From Mesorhizobium sp. LSHC420B00 (GTDB taxonomy: Bacteria > Pseudomonadota > Alphaproteobacteria > Rhizobiales > Rhizobiaceae): a stretch of 64,000 bases of DNA. The notes beneath the pieces are model-generated. The model was not told the DNA's origin. It saw nothing but the letters and a program-made list of their open reading frames with translations, and made no database searches. Positions 53,912 through 62,103 of this stretch are shown here, in pieces. The stretch is taken from NCBI RefSeq assembly GCF_000503055.1, contig NZ_AYVY01000007.1:113061-177060 (forward strand), given 5' to 3'. A program made the position numbers and the translations under genes. Every line of letters begins with the position of its first letter. Position 1 is the first letter of the stretch.

Positions 53912-54679
53912 ATGATGCCATCGGCACACTTTGCCGACCTCGAAGGCGCTTCGGTGCTGATCACCGGTGGCGGCTCCGGCATTGGAGCCGCCTTGACCGA
54001 GGGATTTATCCGCCAGGGGGCAAAGGTCGCCTTTATCGATATCGCCGACCGTCCGAGCCTGGCGCTGGCCGATCGGTTAGACAAGGAGCTCGGCCGGCGG
54101 CCGCTCTATCTCAAGACCGATATACGCGATATCGAGGCATTGCGGTTATCAGTTGCCAAAGCCGCCGAGGCGCATGGCGACGTGACCGTGCTGGTCAACA
54201 ATGCCGCGCAGGATGACCGTCATGCCGTCGAAGACGTCACGGTCGAGTTCTGGGACAACAATCATGCCATCAACCTGCGCCCGCATTTCTTCAGCGCACA
54301 GGCGGTGGCGCCGGGCATGAAGCGGGCCGGTGGCGGCTCGATCATCAATTTCACCTCGACCTCGTTTCTCATCAACCATCCCGATATGCCGGCCTATACC
54401 GCCGCCAAGGCCGGCATCGTCGGCCTCACCAAGGGTCTTGCCGGCAAGCTCGGCGTCGACGGCATTCGCGTCAACGCAATCGCGCCCGGCTGGGTGATCA
54501 CCGAGCGACAGAGAAAGCTCTGGGTCACCGAACAGGCGCTCGCCGCCCACGTCGCCAAGCAGTGCATCAAAGAGGTGATGCAGCCGGAAGACCTTGTCGG
54601 CACCGTGCTGTTCCTGGCGTCGGATGCTTCACGCATGCTGACCGCGCAGATGCTGATCGTCGACGGGGGGTTCCTGTGA
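53912..54679 (+). CDS. SDR-family oxidoreductase, probable sugar dehydrogenase
   Basis: The 255-residue classical short-chain dehydrogenase has the cofactor motif TGGGSGIG at residues 18-25, NNAA at about 96-99, S149 and the YxxxK pair Y162/K166. Next come genes for 2-dehydro-3-deoxygalactonokinase, its aldolase and a lactonase-like protein, with overlapping starts. A role as D-galactose (or L-arabinose/fucose-type) 1-dehydrogenase, oxidising the sugar to its lactone, is therefore likely. Substrate assignment is by context. Confidence 0.88.
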   Translation: MMPSAHFADLEGASVLITGGGSGIGAALTEGFIRQGAKVAFIDIADRPSLALADRLDKELGRRPLYLKTDIRDIEALRLSVAKAAEAHGDVTVLVNNAAQDDRHAVEDVTVEFWDNNHAINLRPHFFSAQAVAPGMKRAGGGSIINFTSTSFLINHPDMPAYTAAKAGIVGLTKGLAGKLGVDGIRVNAIAPGWVITERQRKLWVTEQALAAHVAKQCIKEVMQPEDLVGTVLFLASDASRMLTAQMLIVDGGFL

Positions 54680-55629
54680 TCTCATCGAGCAAGGCCCCTT
54701 CTGTCGCGGCCGTCGACTGGGGCACCACCCGGATGAGGGTGTGGCTGCTCGACGGCGCCGGCAAGGTTCTCGCCGAGCGGCGCGGCGATGACGGGCTGAT
54801 CACCGCCCAGGCTAAAGGATTTTCGTCCGTTCTCGAAGGGCATCTGGCTGCCATGGGTGCCCCCGAGGCGCTGCCGGTCATCATTTGCGGGATGGCCGGT
54901 TCGCGCCAGGGCTGGCTGGAGGCGCCCTATGTCAGCGTGCCGGCGCCGATCGGCGCTATCCTCGCCGGCGCTGCCCGCATCCCCGGCCAGCGCCGCGACA
55001 TCCGCATCGTGCCCGGCCTTGCCCAACGCCTTGCCGATGCGCCTGACGTCATGCGCGGCGAGGAAACGCAGCTTGCCGGCGCCGGTTTGCCGGCACAGGG
55101 ACGCCACCTCGTCTGCATGCCCGGCACCCATTCGAAATGGGTGCTGGTCGAGGACGGTTCCATTGCCGGCTTCGGCACCTGGCCGACCGGCGAGCTGTTT
55201 TCGGTGCTGGCTGCGCACTCGATCCTGCGCCATTCGCTGGGCGAGCCGCCGCAGCCGGTTGCCGCCGAAAGTCCGTTTTTCCGGGACTGGTGCCTGAAGG
55301 CGTTGGCCGAGGGCGGTGACATCGTTTCAAGACTGTTCTCGATCCGCGCCGCCAGCCTGTTGCAGGACCTGAAGCCCGAAGATGCCGCAGCCTCTCTGTC
55401 CGGCCTGCTGATCGGCGGCGAGATCGCTTCGGCAAATAGCCGCTATGGGGCAAGCGCCGTGCCCGTCGTGCTGATCGCATCGGGCGCACTCGGCAGGCTC
55501 TATGCCGAGGCGCTCGGCCTTGCCGGGCTCGCTTTCAGGGCGGTCGACGCCGATGAGGCGGTGCGTGCCGGCCTTGCCGAAGCCGCGCGCGAAAATGGCA
55601 TGATCGCCAAAAATGGAGTTGCCGCATGA
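54676..55629 (+). CDS. dgoK: 2-dehydro-3-deoxygalactonokinase
   Basis: The 317-residue protein is a DgoK-family sugar-acid kinase with the phosphate-binding N-terminus AVDWGTTRMRVWLLD, the DgoK block PAPIGAILAGAARIP, and the second glycine-rich region LVCMPGTHSKWV. It phosphorylates 2-keto-3-deoxygalactonate to the 6-phosphate. The start is GTG at 54676, overlapping the previous stop (GTGA). The next start overlaps its own stop, so the genes are translationally coupled. Confidence 0.94.
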   Translation: MISSSKAPSVAAVDWGTTRMRVWLLDGAGKVLAERRGDDGLITAQAKGFSSVLEGHLAAMGAPEALPVIICGMAGSRQGWLEAPYVSVPAPIGAILAGAARIPGQRRDIRIVPGLAQRLADAPDVMRGEETQLAGAGLPAQGRHLVCMPGTHSKWVLVEDGSIAGFGTWPTGELFSVLAAHSILRHSLGEPPQPVAAESPFFRDWCLKALAEGGDIVSRLFSIRAASLLQDLKPEDAAASLSGLLIGGEIASANSRYGASAVPVVLIASGALGRLYAEALGLAGLAFRAVDADEAVRAGLAEAARENGMIAKNGVAA

Positions 55630-56264
55630 CCGAAACCGCACCTTTTCCAAAGCTCAAGCGGGGTCTGGTCGCGATCCTGCGTGGCCTCAAGCCAAGCGAG
55701 GCGGTGGCGATCGGCCAGGCGATCTTCGGCGCCGGCATCGAAGCAATCGAGGTGCCGCTCAACTCGCCCGAGCCTTTTGTTTCCATCGCCAGTATTGTCG
55801 AAGCGCTTCCTCCGACGGCGCTGGTCGGCGCCGGCACGGTGCTCACCGCCGCCGATGTCGACGGTCTGCACAAGGCCGGCGGGCGGCTGCTGGTCAGCCC
55901 CAATATCGATGCCGAGGTCATGGGCCGTGCCATGCAGTACGGCATGGTGACGATGCCCGGCGTGTTCACGCCGACCGAGGCATTTCAAGCAATCCGGCTC
56001 GGCGCCTCGGCATTGAAATTCTTCCCGGCGAGCGTGCTTGGCGCGGCGGGCATTTCGGCGATGCGCGCGGTGCTGCCAGCCAGTGTGCTGGTCGGCGCCG
56101 TCGGCGGCGTTTCGGACAAGGACTTTGCCGGCTACAAAGCGGCCGGCGTCACCGTCTTCGGTCTTGGCTCCAGCCTGTTCAAGCCGGGCATGAGCATCGA
56201 CGAAGTGGCAGCACGGGCGAAGGCTGCGGTCGTGGCCTGGGACGCGGCGTTTGGAGCGGCATGA
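55626..56264 (+). CDS. dgoA: 2-dehydro-3-deoxy-6-phosphogalactonate aldolase
   Basis: The 212-residue class I aldolase of the KDPG/KDPGal family has the Schiff-base lysine in GASALKFFPASVLG and the phosphate site VGAGTVLTAADV. It cleaves 2-keto-3-deoxy-6-phosphogalactonate to pyruvate and glyceraldehyde 3-phosphate, completing the route begun by the kinase upstream. It overlaps both neighbours by four bases. Length fits the family. Confidence 0.94.
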   Translation: MTETAPFPKLKRGLVAILRGLKPSEAVAIGQAIFGAGIEAIEVPLNSPEPFVSIASIVEALPPTALVGAGTVLTAADVDGLHKAGGRLLVSPNIDAEVMGRAMQYGMVTMPGVFTPTEAFQAIRLGASALKFFPASVLGAAGISAMRAVLPASVLVGAVGGVSDKDFAGYKAAGVTVFGLGSSLFKPGMSIDEVAARAKAAVVAWDAAFGAA

Positions 56265-57145
56265 TGAGCGAGACCATCGTTTCGGTTTTTTCCGACCATG
56301 TCTGCCAACTCGGCGAGGGGCCAAGCTATGACCCTGCCACGGACACGCTCTATTGGTTCGACATCGTCAACGGCCAGCTCCTGGAACAGCGCTTGTCCGG
56401 CGGTGCGGTCAAAATCCAAGAGCTCGGTCAGATGGCCAGCGCCATCGCCATCGTCGACGACCAACGCCAGCTGATCGCCACCGAGACCGGCCTGCATGTC
56501 CGCGATGTCGCGACCGGCAAGCTGACGCTGCACACGCCGATCGAGGCCGATAATACGGTCACCCGCTCGAACGATTCCCGCGTTCACCCTTGCGGCGCCC
56601 TCTGGGTCGGCACCATGGGTAAGGGCGAGGAGAAGGCCGCCGGTTCTATCTACTGGTTCTTCAAGGGCGAGCTGCGCCGGCTCTATGCGGATCTCACGGT
56701 GCCCAATTCGATCTGCTTTTCCGAAGATGGGACCATCGCCCATTATACCGACACCAGCACCGGGCTGTTGATGCGCGTCGGCTGCGATCCTGCGACCGGC
56801 CTGCCGGTTGGCGAACCGAAGGTCTTCGTCGATCACCGTTCGGCCAAGGGCTATATCGATGGTTCGGTGCTCGACCGCGACGGCATATTGTGGAACGCTT
56901 GCTGGGGCGGCAGCGTCGTCGAAGCCTATGGACCCGACGGCAAGCTTGTCCGTTCGGTGGCGATGCCGGCGACGCAGCCGTCCTGTCCGGCTTTTGTCGG
57001 CAGGAATGCCGACCGGATCGCGGTCACCTCCGCCTGGTCCGGCAAGAGCGAGAAGCAGCGCCTGCTCGACCCGCAAGCCGGCATGACGTTTATGCTCGAC
57101 ATTCCAGTCAATGGTCGCTTCGAGCCGCGCGTGCTGATTGGCTAG
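56261..57145 (+). CDS. SMP-30/gluconolactonase/LRE-family lactonase
   Basis: The 294-residue cytoplasmic beta-propeller has the SMP-30 pattern: LGEGPSYDPATDTLYWFDI (metal-site glutamate), RSNDSRVHPCGALWVGTM, PNSICFSEDGT and DGSVLDRDGILWNACWGG. It probably opens the aldonolactone made by the dehydrogenase upstream. The start overlaps the aldolase stop; a second ATG directly follows. The missing step of the pathway, galactonate (or arabonate) dehydratase, is not in this window. Confidence 0.92.
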   Translation: MMSETIVSVFSDHVCQLGEGPSYDPATDTLYWFDIVNGQLLEQRLSGGAVKIQELGQMASAIAIVDDQRQLIATETGLHVRDVATGKLTLHTPIEADNTVTRSNDSRVHPCGALWVGTMGKGEEKAAGSIYWFFKGELRRLYADLTVPNSICFSEDGTIAHYTDTSTGLLMRVGCDPATGLPVGEPKVFVDHRSAKGYIDGSVLDRDGILWNACWGGSVVEAYGPDGKLVRSVAMPATQPSCPAFVGRNADRIAVTSAWSGKSEKQRLLDPQAGMTFMLDIPVNGRFEPRVLIG

Positions 57146-57175
57146 ACCATGGTCCCGAACCTTTGGTTCGGAAAA
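57145..57175. repeat. palindromic element at the end of the sugar operon
   Basis: GACCATGGTC is a self-complementary decamer, followed by CCGAAC-CTTTG-GTTCGG. This hairpin-prone pair directly follows the lactonase stop and may end transcription. Related GGTTCGG/AAAAGATCATG modules are frequent in rhizobial spacers. The spacer on to 57304 holds no gene. Confidence 0.5.
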
Positions 57176-57304
57176 GATCATGGTCAAACAAGAAGATGGT
57201 GCGCTTGCTGTCGTGCAGGCGTCCGATCAACGTCGGTTCCGCGCAAGCCGAATGCGTTCCCCGTGCGATGGTAGGCAATCGTGCTGCCAGGAGCCGTTCC
57301 ACCC

Positions 57305-58363
57305 ATGTCAAGCCGCAAGCCGAAGCTGATCCTTGTCTACGAGCCGGAAAAGGCCTGCTTCGATCGGCTGGTCGCCGATAACCACGTGCCGGAGCGTGCC
57401 GTCGAAATCGCCTCCTATCTGGCGCAATCGACCGACATCGCTGCTGAATTCGACGCACTTGCCGCCGCTTGCCAGAAGCGCGGCTTGTCGTTTGCGCCGG
57501 TGACACTCGACGACGCCGCAAGCGTTCTCGCCGGCGAGGACCCGAAGACCACGCTCGTCTGGACGCTGACCGACGGCATCGCCTATTTCCGCGGCGGCGC
57601 GGCACCAGCTCTGGCACGGCTGAACGGCCTGAAGGCGATCGGCGCCGACGATGCGCTTTTTGCGCTCTGTCAGGATAAGTTCCGTTCCGGCGCCGTGCTC
57701 GGCGCGCTTGGCTTGCCGGTGCCGCGGGCGGGCCTTGCCCGTGACGGAGCCTGGCTGGTCGCGCCGCCGGACTCGCCCGCCGGCTGGTTCGTCAAGCCGA
57801 ACCGGCTCGGCGCCAAGATCGGCATCTGGCCGGATTCGCGCTGCCACGATCTCGGCCACGCGCTGGAGCTTAGCCGGCGCGTCTTCGCCGCCTATCGCGA
57901 CGATGTCGTGGTCCAGCCCTATGTCGCCGGCCGCAACGCGCGCGCCAGTTTTCTCGGATTGAAGCCGGATACCGGCGCCGAGGCGCTCGGCATCGCCCTT
58001 GTCGATTCGGGCAGCGATTTCCAGACCATGCAGGACAGCCTGGCGCTTTACGGCGATACCGGTGTAGCGGCGAAAGCCGCGGGAAATTACGCTGAGCCGT
58101 TGCTGCTTCCCGTTGGCGCCAGCCAGCCTCGAGCCGATGCAAGAATCCGTCGCAGCGCCGAAAGCCTGATGGTCGGGCTTGGCCTGCGGGATGTGTTTTC
58201 CATCGACTTCCGGGTCGAAGCCGACGACAGCGTACACCTCATCGAGTTCGAGGTCTGCCCCGGCCTGCCCTGCTTCGATTTCCGCGATTACTGTCGCCGG
58301 CAATGGGGCCTGAGCCTCGCCGATGCGATGGCTGAAACCGCGACGAACCGGATTCTCGCCTAA
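57305..58363 (+). CDS. ATP-grasp enzyme related to D-alanine-D-alanine ligases
   Basis: The 352-residue protein has an N-terminal preATP-grasp-like part, then VKPNRLGAKIGI (nucleotide-binding lysine), VVQPYVAGRNARASFLG, and the metal-binding IEFEVCPGLPCFDF, where the usual EVNP of D-Ala-D-Ala ligases is replaced by EVCP. It joins a carboxylate to an amine or similar nucleophile with ATP. The substrate is unknown; the neighbours do not form a clear pathway with it. The ATG at 57305 gives a basic N-terminus. Confidence 0.78.
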   Translation: MSSRKPKLILVYEPEKACFDRLVADNHVPERAVEIASYLAQSTDIAAEFDALAAACQKRGLSFAPVTLDDAASVLAGEDPKTTLVWTLTDGIAYFRGGAAPALARLNGLKAIGADDALFALCQDKFRSGAVLGALGLPVPRAGLARDGAWLVAPPDSPAGWFVKPNRLGAKIGIWPDSRCHDLGHALELSRRVFAAYRDDVVVQPYVAGRNARASFLGLKPDTGAEALGIALVDSGSDFQTMQDSLALYGDTGVAAKAAGNYAEPLLLPVGASQPRADARIRRSAESLMVGLGLRDVFSIDFRVEADDSVHLIEFEVCPGLPCFDFRDYCRRQWGLSLADAMAETATNRILA

Positions 58364-58647
58364 ATCCCCTCGACCAGAACGATTTCGCCGTCAGCCACCT
58401 TCTGGCGGATCGCGACCGCGCGCTGGTATTCGGGCGAGTGGTAGCAGTCATGCGCCGCCGCAAGCGACGGAAACTCGATGATCACATTGCGGTCGCGGCC
58501 CGGCCCCTCGGCCTTCTCATGCGCGCCGCCGCGCGCCAGGAACTTGGCGCCGAAGCGGTCGAAGGCCAGCTTGGCGGCTGCGACATAGTCCTTGTAGCCT
58601 TCCGCATCGCGCACGTCGACGCGAGCGATCCAGTATCCCTTGGGCAT
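58360..58647 (-). CDS. DUF1330 protein
   Basis: The 95-residue protein has the DUF1330 pattern of a dimeric ferredoxin-like fold (GYWIARVDVRDAEGYKDYV; RNVIIEFPSLAAAHDCYHSPEYQ). Function is unknown. The ATG has AGGAG upstream. The stop overlaps the stop of the convergent ATP-grasp gene. The pyrF gene ends 23 bases upstream, so this small protein belongs to the FMN reductase-pyrF-DUF1330 transcript. Confidence 0.9.
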   Translation of the reverse strand: MPKGYWIARVDVRDAEGYKDYVAAAKLAFDRFGAKFLARGGAHEKAEGPGRDRNVIIEFPSLAAAHDCYHSPEYQRAVAIRQKVADGEIVLVEGI

Positions 58648-58670
58648 CGGTTTCTCCTGGTTTTTGGTCC

Positions 58671-59384
58671 TTATGCCGAGCGCATTTCATCGAGGATGGC
58701 TTCAGCTGCCGCCCGCCGGTCGGCCGCGCCGACGATCGGCCGGCCGACCACGAGGTGGCTGGAGCCGTTGCGGATCGCCTGCGCCGGCGTCACCACCCGC
58801 TTCTGGTCGCCATGGTCGCTGCCCGTGGGCCGGATCCCCGGCGTCACGACGGCCAGGTCGGGGCCGACGATGCGGCGCACCGCCTCCGCTTCCTCGGCCG
58901 AGCAGACGATGCCGCCCATGCCGGCATGTAGCGCCTGCTCGGAGCGCCTCAGCACCAGCGTATGCGGATCATATTCATAGCCGGCGTCGATCACGTCCTG
59001 CTCGTCCATCGAGGTCAGCACGGTGACCCCGAGCAGGCAAAGGTCGCTGCCCTTCGCAGCCTCGACCGCCGCCTTCATCGTCTTCGGATAGGCATGGATG
59101 GTCAGCATGCTCATGCCCATCCTGACGATGTTGTCGACCCCCTTGGCCACCGTGTTGTCGATGTCGAGCAGCTTCATGTCGAGAAAGATCCTGGTGCCGC
59201 CGCTGGCCAGCTCGCGGGCGAAGTCGAGCCCGCCGGCAAAGGCGAGCTGGTAACCGATCTTGTAGAAGGAGACGATCCCGTCGAGCTCGCGCACCGCTTT
59301 CTCGGCTTCCTTCAGCGTCGGCAGGTCGAGGCCGACGATCAGCCTTTCCTGCATCGTGTCGGCATGCGCGGCGTCCGGGATCAT
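58671..59384 (-). CDS. pyrF: orotidine 5'-phosphate decarboxylase
   Basis: The 237-residue protein has the OMP decarboxylase barrel with the catalytic DxKxxD motif in [11 protein letters not shown] and the C-terminal phosphate site [17 protein letters not shown] and [10 protein letters not shown]. It makes UMP, the last step of de novo pyrimidine synthesis. The ATG at 59384 overlaps the FMN reductase stop by four bases; ATG 59354 is an alternative that gives the more usual N-terminus. Length is normal. Confidence 0.96.
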   Translation of the reverse strand: MIPDAAHADTMQERLIVGLDLPTLKEAEKAVRELDGIVSFYKIGYQLAFAGGLDFARELASGGTRIFLDMKLLDIDNTVAKGVDNIVRMGMSMLTIHAYPKTMKAAVEAAKGSDLCLLGVTVLTSMDEQDVIDAGYEYDPHTLVLRRSEQALHAGMGGIVCSAEEAEAVRRIVGPDLAVVTPGIRPTGSDHGDQKRVVTPAQAIRNGSSHLVVGRPIVGAADRRAAAEAILDEMRSA

Positions 59385-59977
59385 GCCTCGATCCGCGTCG
59401 ACAGCATGCGCGAGGTTTCGATCAGCGTTCGGCATAGGTGCTCCATCGATTGGCGTAGCCTCTCGTCCCTGAAGTTGCCCTCGTCGTCGAAGGCGTTGCC
59501 GCCCTCCGGCACCGAGCATTCCGGTGTCACCACCTCCATCCGGCAGCGCACCAGAACGGCGCGCAGATGGTTGATGCAGCGTATCCCGCCGAAGGGTCCG
59601 TTGGAAGACGAGCAGAGGCCGGCAACCTTGCCGGCAAGCGGCCTGAACGTCCGGCCGCCATCCTTGCGCAGCTGGCTTACCCAGTCGATGGTGTTCTTGA
59701 GCAGCGGTGGAATGGAGCCGTTATATTCGGGCGTCGCGATCAGCAGCCCGTCATGGGCGGCGATCATCCGGCCGAGCTTGACGGCGTTTTCGGGAATGCC
59801 TTCTTCCTTTTCCAGATCCTGGTCGAGGATCGGCAACGGATAGTCGGCGAGCGAGATGCGGGTCACCTCCGCGCCCTGCATGGCAAGTTCCTTCTGCGCC
59901 ACGTCGGCGGTCCTGCCGCTATAGGCGCCGCTGCGCACCGAACCGGCGACGACGAGAATTTTCGGGATCACAGCCAT
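59381..59977 (-). CDS. NADPH-dependent FMN reductase
   Basis: The 198-residue flavodoxin-fold protein begins [20 protein letters not shown] (phosphate loop) and carries [20 protein letters not shown] and [11 protein letters not shown]. It reduces FMN or small quinone/azo substrates using NADPH. It is the first gene of the pyrF transcript, with a four-base overlap. The physiological substrate is unknown. No strong ribosome binding site was seen before the ATG. Confidence 0.92.
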   Translation of the reverse strand: MAVIPKILVVAGSVRSGAYSGRTADVAQKELAMQGAEVTRISLADYPLPILDQDLEKEEGIPENAVKLGRMIAAHDGLLIATPEYNGSIPPLLKNTIDWVSQLRKDGGRTFRPLAGKVAGLCSSSNGPFGGIRCINHLRAVLVRCRMEVVTPECSVPEGGNAFDDEGNFRDERLRQSMEHLCRTLIETSRMLSTRIEA

Positions 59978-60038
59978 GGGGTCTGCCTTGTCACCCGATG
60001 GATATAAGACAAGTGCTATTCAAACCCAACGCTGCAAT

Positions 60039-60644
60039 TCAGGCGGCCCCGCGTCGGTAGATCCAAAGCTGCGTCGGCGGAATGTTGCGGATGACGAAAT
60101 GGAAATGCTCGACCGTATAGTCGCCGCGGCCCGGCGGGATCGGCGACAGCGGCCCGTAAGTCAGCTGCACGATCGGCCGGCCCGCCGGGATGCGGTCGAG
60201 CAGGCTCTCGACATAGGCGATGCGCTGGGCGACCGGGAAGTTGAGCAGCGGCACGCCCGATATCACCGAATCGAAGACCAGATCGCGCTTGTCACCGAGC
60301 GTCGCGTCGAGATTGAAGGCGTCGCCCTCGATGACGTTGACGCCTGGATAAAGCTGGCGCAGATGGCGCACGAAATCAGTGGAATATTCGACCGCGTAGA
60401 GATTTTCAGGCTTTATGCCCTGAGCGAGGATGGCGCGCGTGATGACGCCTGTGCCGGGCCCGACCTCGAGCACCGGCAGGCCGGATTTCGGATCGACGAT
60501 CGAGGCCATCTTGCGCGCGGTGATGGAACTGGTCGGGACGATCGAACCGACCGCCTTCGGCTTGTCGATCCAGCCCTTGAAGAACTTCAGCTCGTCATCG
60601 AACTTTTCCGCCAGCGTCTTTCGCAGTCCGGGACTACGCGTCAT
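60039..60644 (-). CDS. pmtA: phospholipid N-methyltransferase
   Basis: The 201-residue class I SAM-dependent methyltransferase has LPVLEVGPGTGVITRAIL (SAM site) and the N-terminal DDELKFFKGWIDKPKAVGSI, which is very close to the PmtA proteins of rhizobia. These convert phosphatidylethanolamine to phosphatidylcholine in three steps at the membrane; phosphatidylcholine is needed for symbiosis in rhizobia. The ATG follows GAGGAGG. The size matches the Sinorhizobium type. It is a single-gene unit between the pyrF operon and dnaJ. Confidence 0.92.
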   Translation of the reverse strand: MTRSPGLRKTLAEKFDDELKFFKGWIDKPKAVGSIVPTSSITARKMASIVDPKSGLPVLEVGPGTGVITRAILAQGIKPENLYAVEYSTDFVRHLRQLYPGVNVIEGDAFNLDATLGDKRDLVFDSVISGVPLLNFPVAQRIAYVESLLDRIPAGRPIVQLTYGPLSPIPPGRGDYTVEHFHFVIRNIPPTQLWIYRRGAA

Positions 60645-60760
60645 CGAAAGTCCTCCTCAACGCTCCCTCGCATGCTACTTATCAGCTACGAGGTGCAAGA
60701 CAAGGCGAATCCCCGGATAAGGTGTTGATGACGCTCAGGAAGCGTTTCCAGGGATGAGCT

Positions 60761-61891
60761 TCAATGCTCGCCGAACGTTTCGAAAAAGTCCTTCATGCGG
60801 GCGAAAAATCCGCTCGATTGGGGCGAATTGTCCTTTGAGGAAAGCTGTTCGAATTCCTCCAGCAATTCGCGCTGGCGGCGCGAAAGGTTCTGCGGCGTCT
60901 CGACTACGGTCTGGATGTAGAGGTCGCCGATATTAGGTTGGCGCAGCACCGGCATGCCCTTGCCCTTGAGGCGGAACTGGCGGCCGTTCTGAGTGCCTTC
61001 CGGCACCTTCACCTTCGTCTGGGTACCGTCCAATGTCGTCACCTCGAAGGAGCCGCCAAGCGCTGCGGTCGTCATCGAGATCGGCACCTTGCAATAAAGA
61101 TCGGCGCCGTCGCGCTGGAAGAACTCGTGCGGCTTGACCGCGAGGAAGATGTAGAGATCGCCCGATGGGCCGCCGCGCAGGCCGGCCTCGCCCTCATTGG
61201 CAAGCCGGATGCGGGTGCCGTCCTCGATCCCGGCCGGGATGTTCACCGACAGCGAGCGCTCCTCGGTGACGCGGCCCTGGCCGGCGCATTTCGGGCATGG
61301 GTCCTTGATGGTCTGGCCGCGCCCCTGGCATTGCGGGCAGGTGCGCTCGATCGAGAAGAATCCTTGCGTGGCGCGCACCTTGCCGTGGCCGTTGCACATC
61401 GAGCAGGTGACGGGCTGGGTCCCGGGCTTGGCGCCGCTGCCCGAGCATTCCGAGCAGGAGATCGAGGCCGGCACGCGGATCTGCGCGGTCTTGCCGGAAA
61501 ATGCCTCTTCCAGCGTGATTTCCATATTATAGCGCAGGTCGGCGCCGCGCTCGCGGCCGCCGGACGAGCGGCGCTGGCGCCCGCCCATCATGTCGCCGAA
61601 AATGTCCTCGAAAATGTCGGCGAAGCCGCCGGCGCCAAAGCCTTGCGCCCCGCCATTCATGCCGCCGTGCTCGAAGGCGGCGTGGCCGAAGCGATCGTAG
61701 GCGGCGCGCTTCTGTGGGTCCTTCAGCGTTTCGTAGGCTTCGTTGATTTCCTTGAATTTGTGCTCGCAGGCATGGTCGCCTGGGTTGCGGTCGGGATGGA
61801 ACTGCATGGCCAGCTTGCGGAAAGCGCTCTTGAGCTCCTTCTCGTCGGCGCCTTTTTGCACGCCCAGCGTTTCGTAAAAATCAGCTTTCAT
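60761..61891 (-). CDS. dnaJ: chaperone DnaJ
   Basis: The 376-residue protein has a full type I DnaJ layout: J domain with HPD at residues 32-34, a G/F-rich linker ([19 protein letters not shown]), four CxxCxGxG zinc modules ([32 protein letters not shown]), and two C-terminal beta domains. It delivers substrates to DnaK and stimulates its ATPase. It follows dnaK across a 212-base spacer with a strong terminator, so dnaJ may have its own promoter or depend on read-through. Confidence 0.97.
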   Translation of the reverse strand: MKADFYETLGVQKGADEKELKSAFRKLAMQFHPDRNPGDHACEHKFKEINEAYETLKDPQKRAAYDRFGHAAFEHGGMNGGAQGFGAGGFADIFEDIFGDMMGGRQRRSSGGRERGADLRYNMEITLEEAFSGKTAQIRVPASISCSECSGSGAKPGTQPVTCSMCNGHGKVRATQGFFSIERTCPQCQGRGQTIKDPCPKCAGQGRVTEERSLSVNIPAGIEDGTRIRLANEGEAGLRGGPSGDLYIFLAVKPHEFFQRDGADLYCKVPISMTTAALGGSFEVTTLDGTQTKVKVPEGTQNGRQFRLKGKGMPVLRQPNIGDLYIQTVVETPQNLSRRQRELLEEFEQLSSKDNSPQSSGFFARMKDFFETFGEH

Positions 61892-62050
61892 GTTTTCCCG
61901 CAGTCCGGATAGTCAACGTCTTGAAGTATCGTTGCGTCGTTTGCCGGCACGCTGTTCCGATTTAGGTGTGATGGAGCCGGGATGCCAGTGTCTACGAGGC
62001 TTTGTCCGCATTTTTTCGGGTAGCTCGGCGTTTTTCCGGCAAAGGGTTGC

Positions 62051-62081
62051 AAAAAAGCCCGGCTGTGCGCCGGGCTTTTTG
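62051..62081 (-). terminator. rho-independent terminator after dnaK
   Basis: AGCCCGGC at 62056-62063 pairs with GCCGGGCT at 62069-62076 around a five-base loop. On the minus strand it is followed by six T residues, and on the plus strand by five. It lies 23 bases past the dnaK stop, so most dnaK transcripts should stop before dnaJ. Confidence 0.85.
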
Positions 62082-62103
62082 CTTACCTGTACCGTCAGGC
62101 GGT

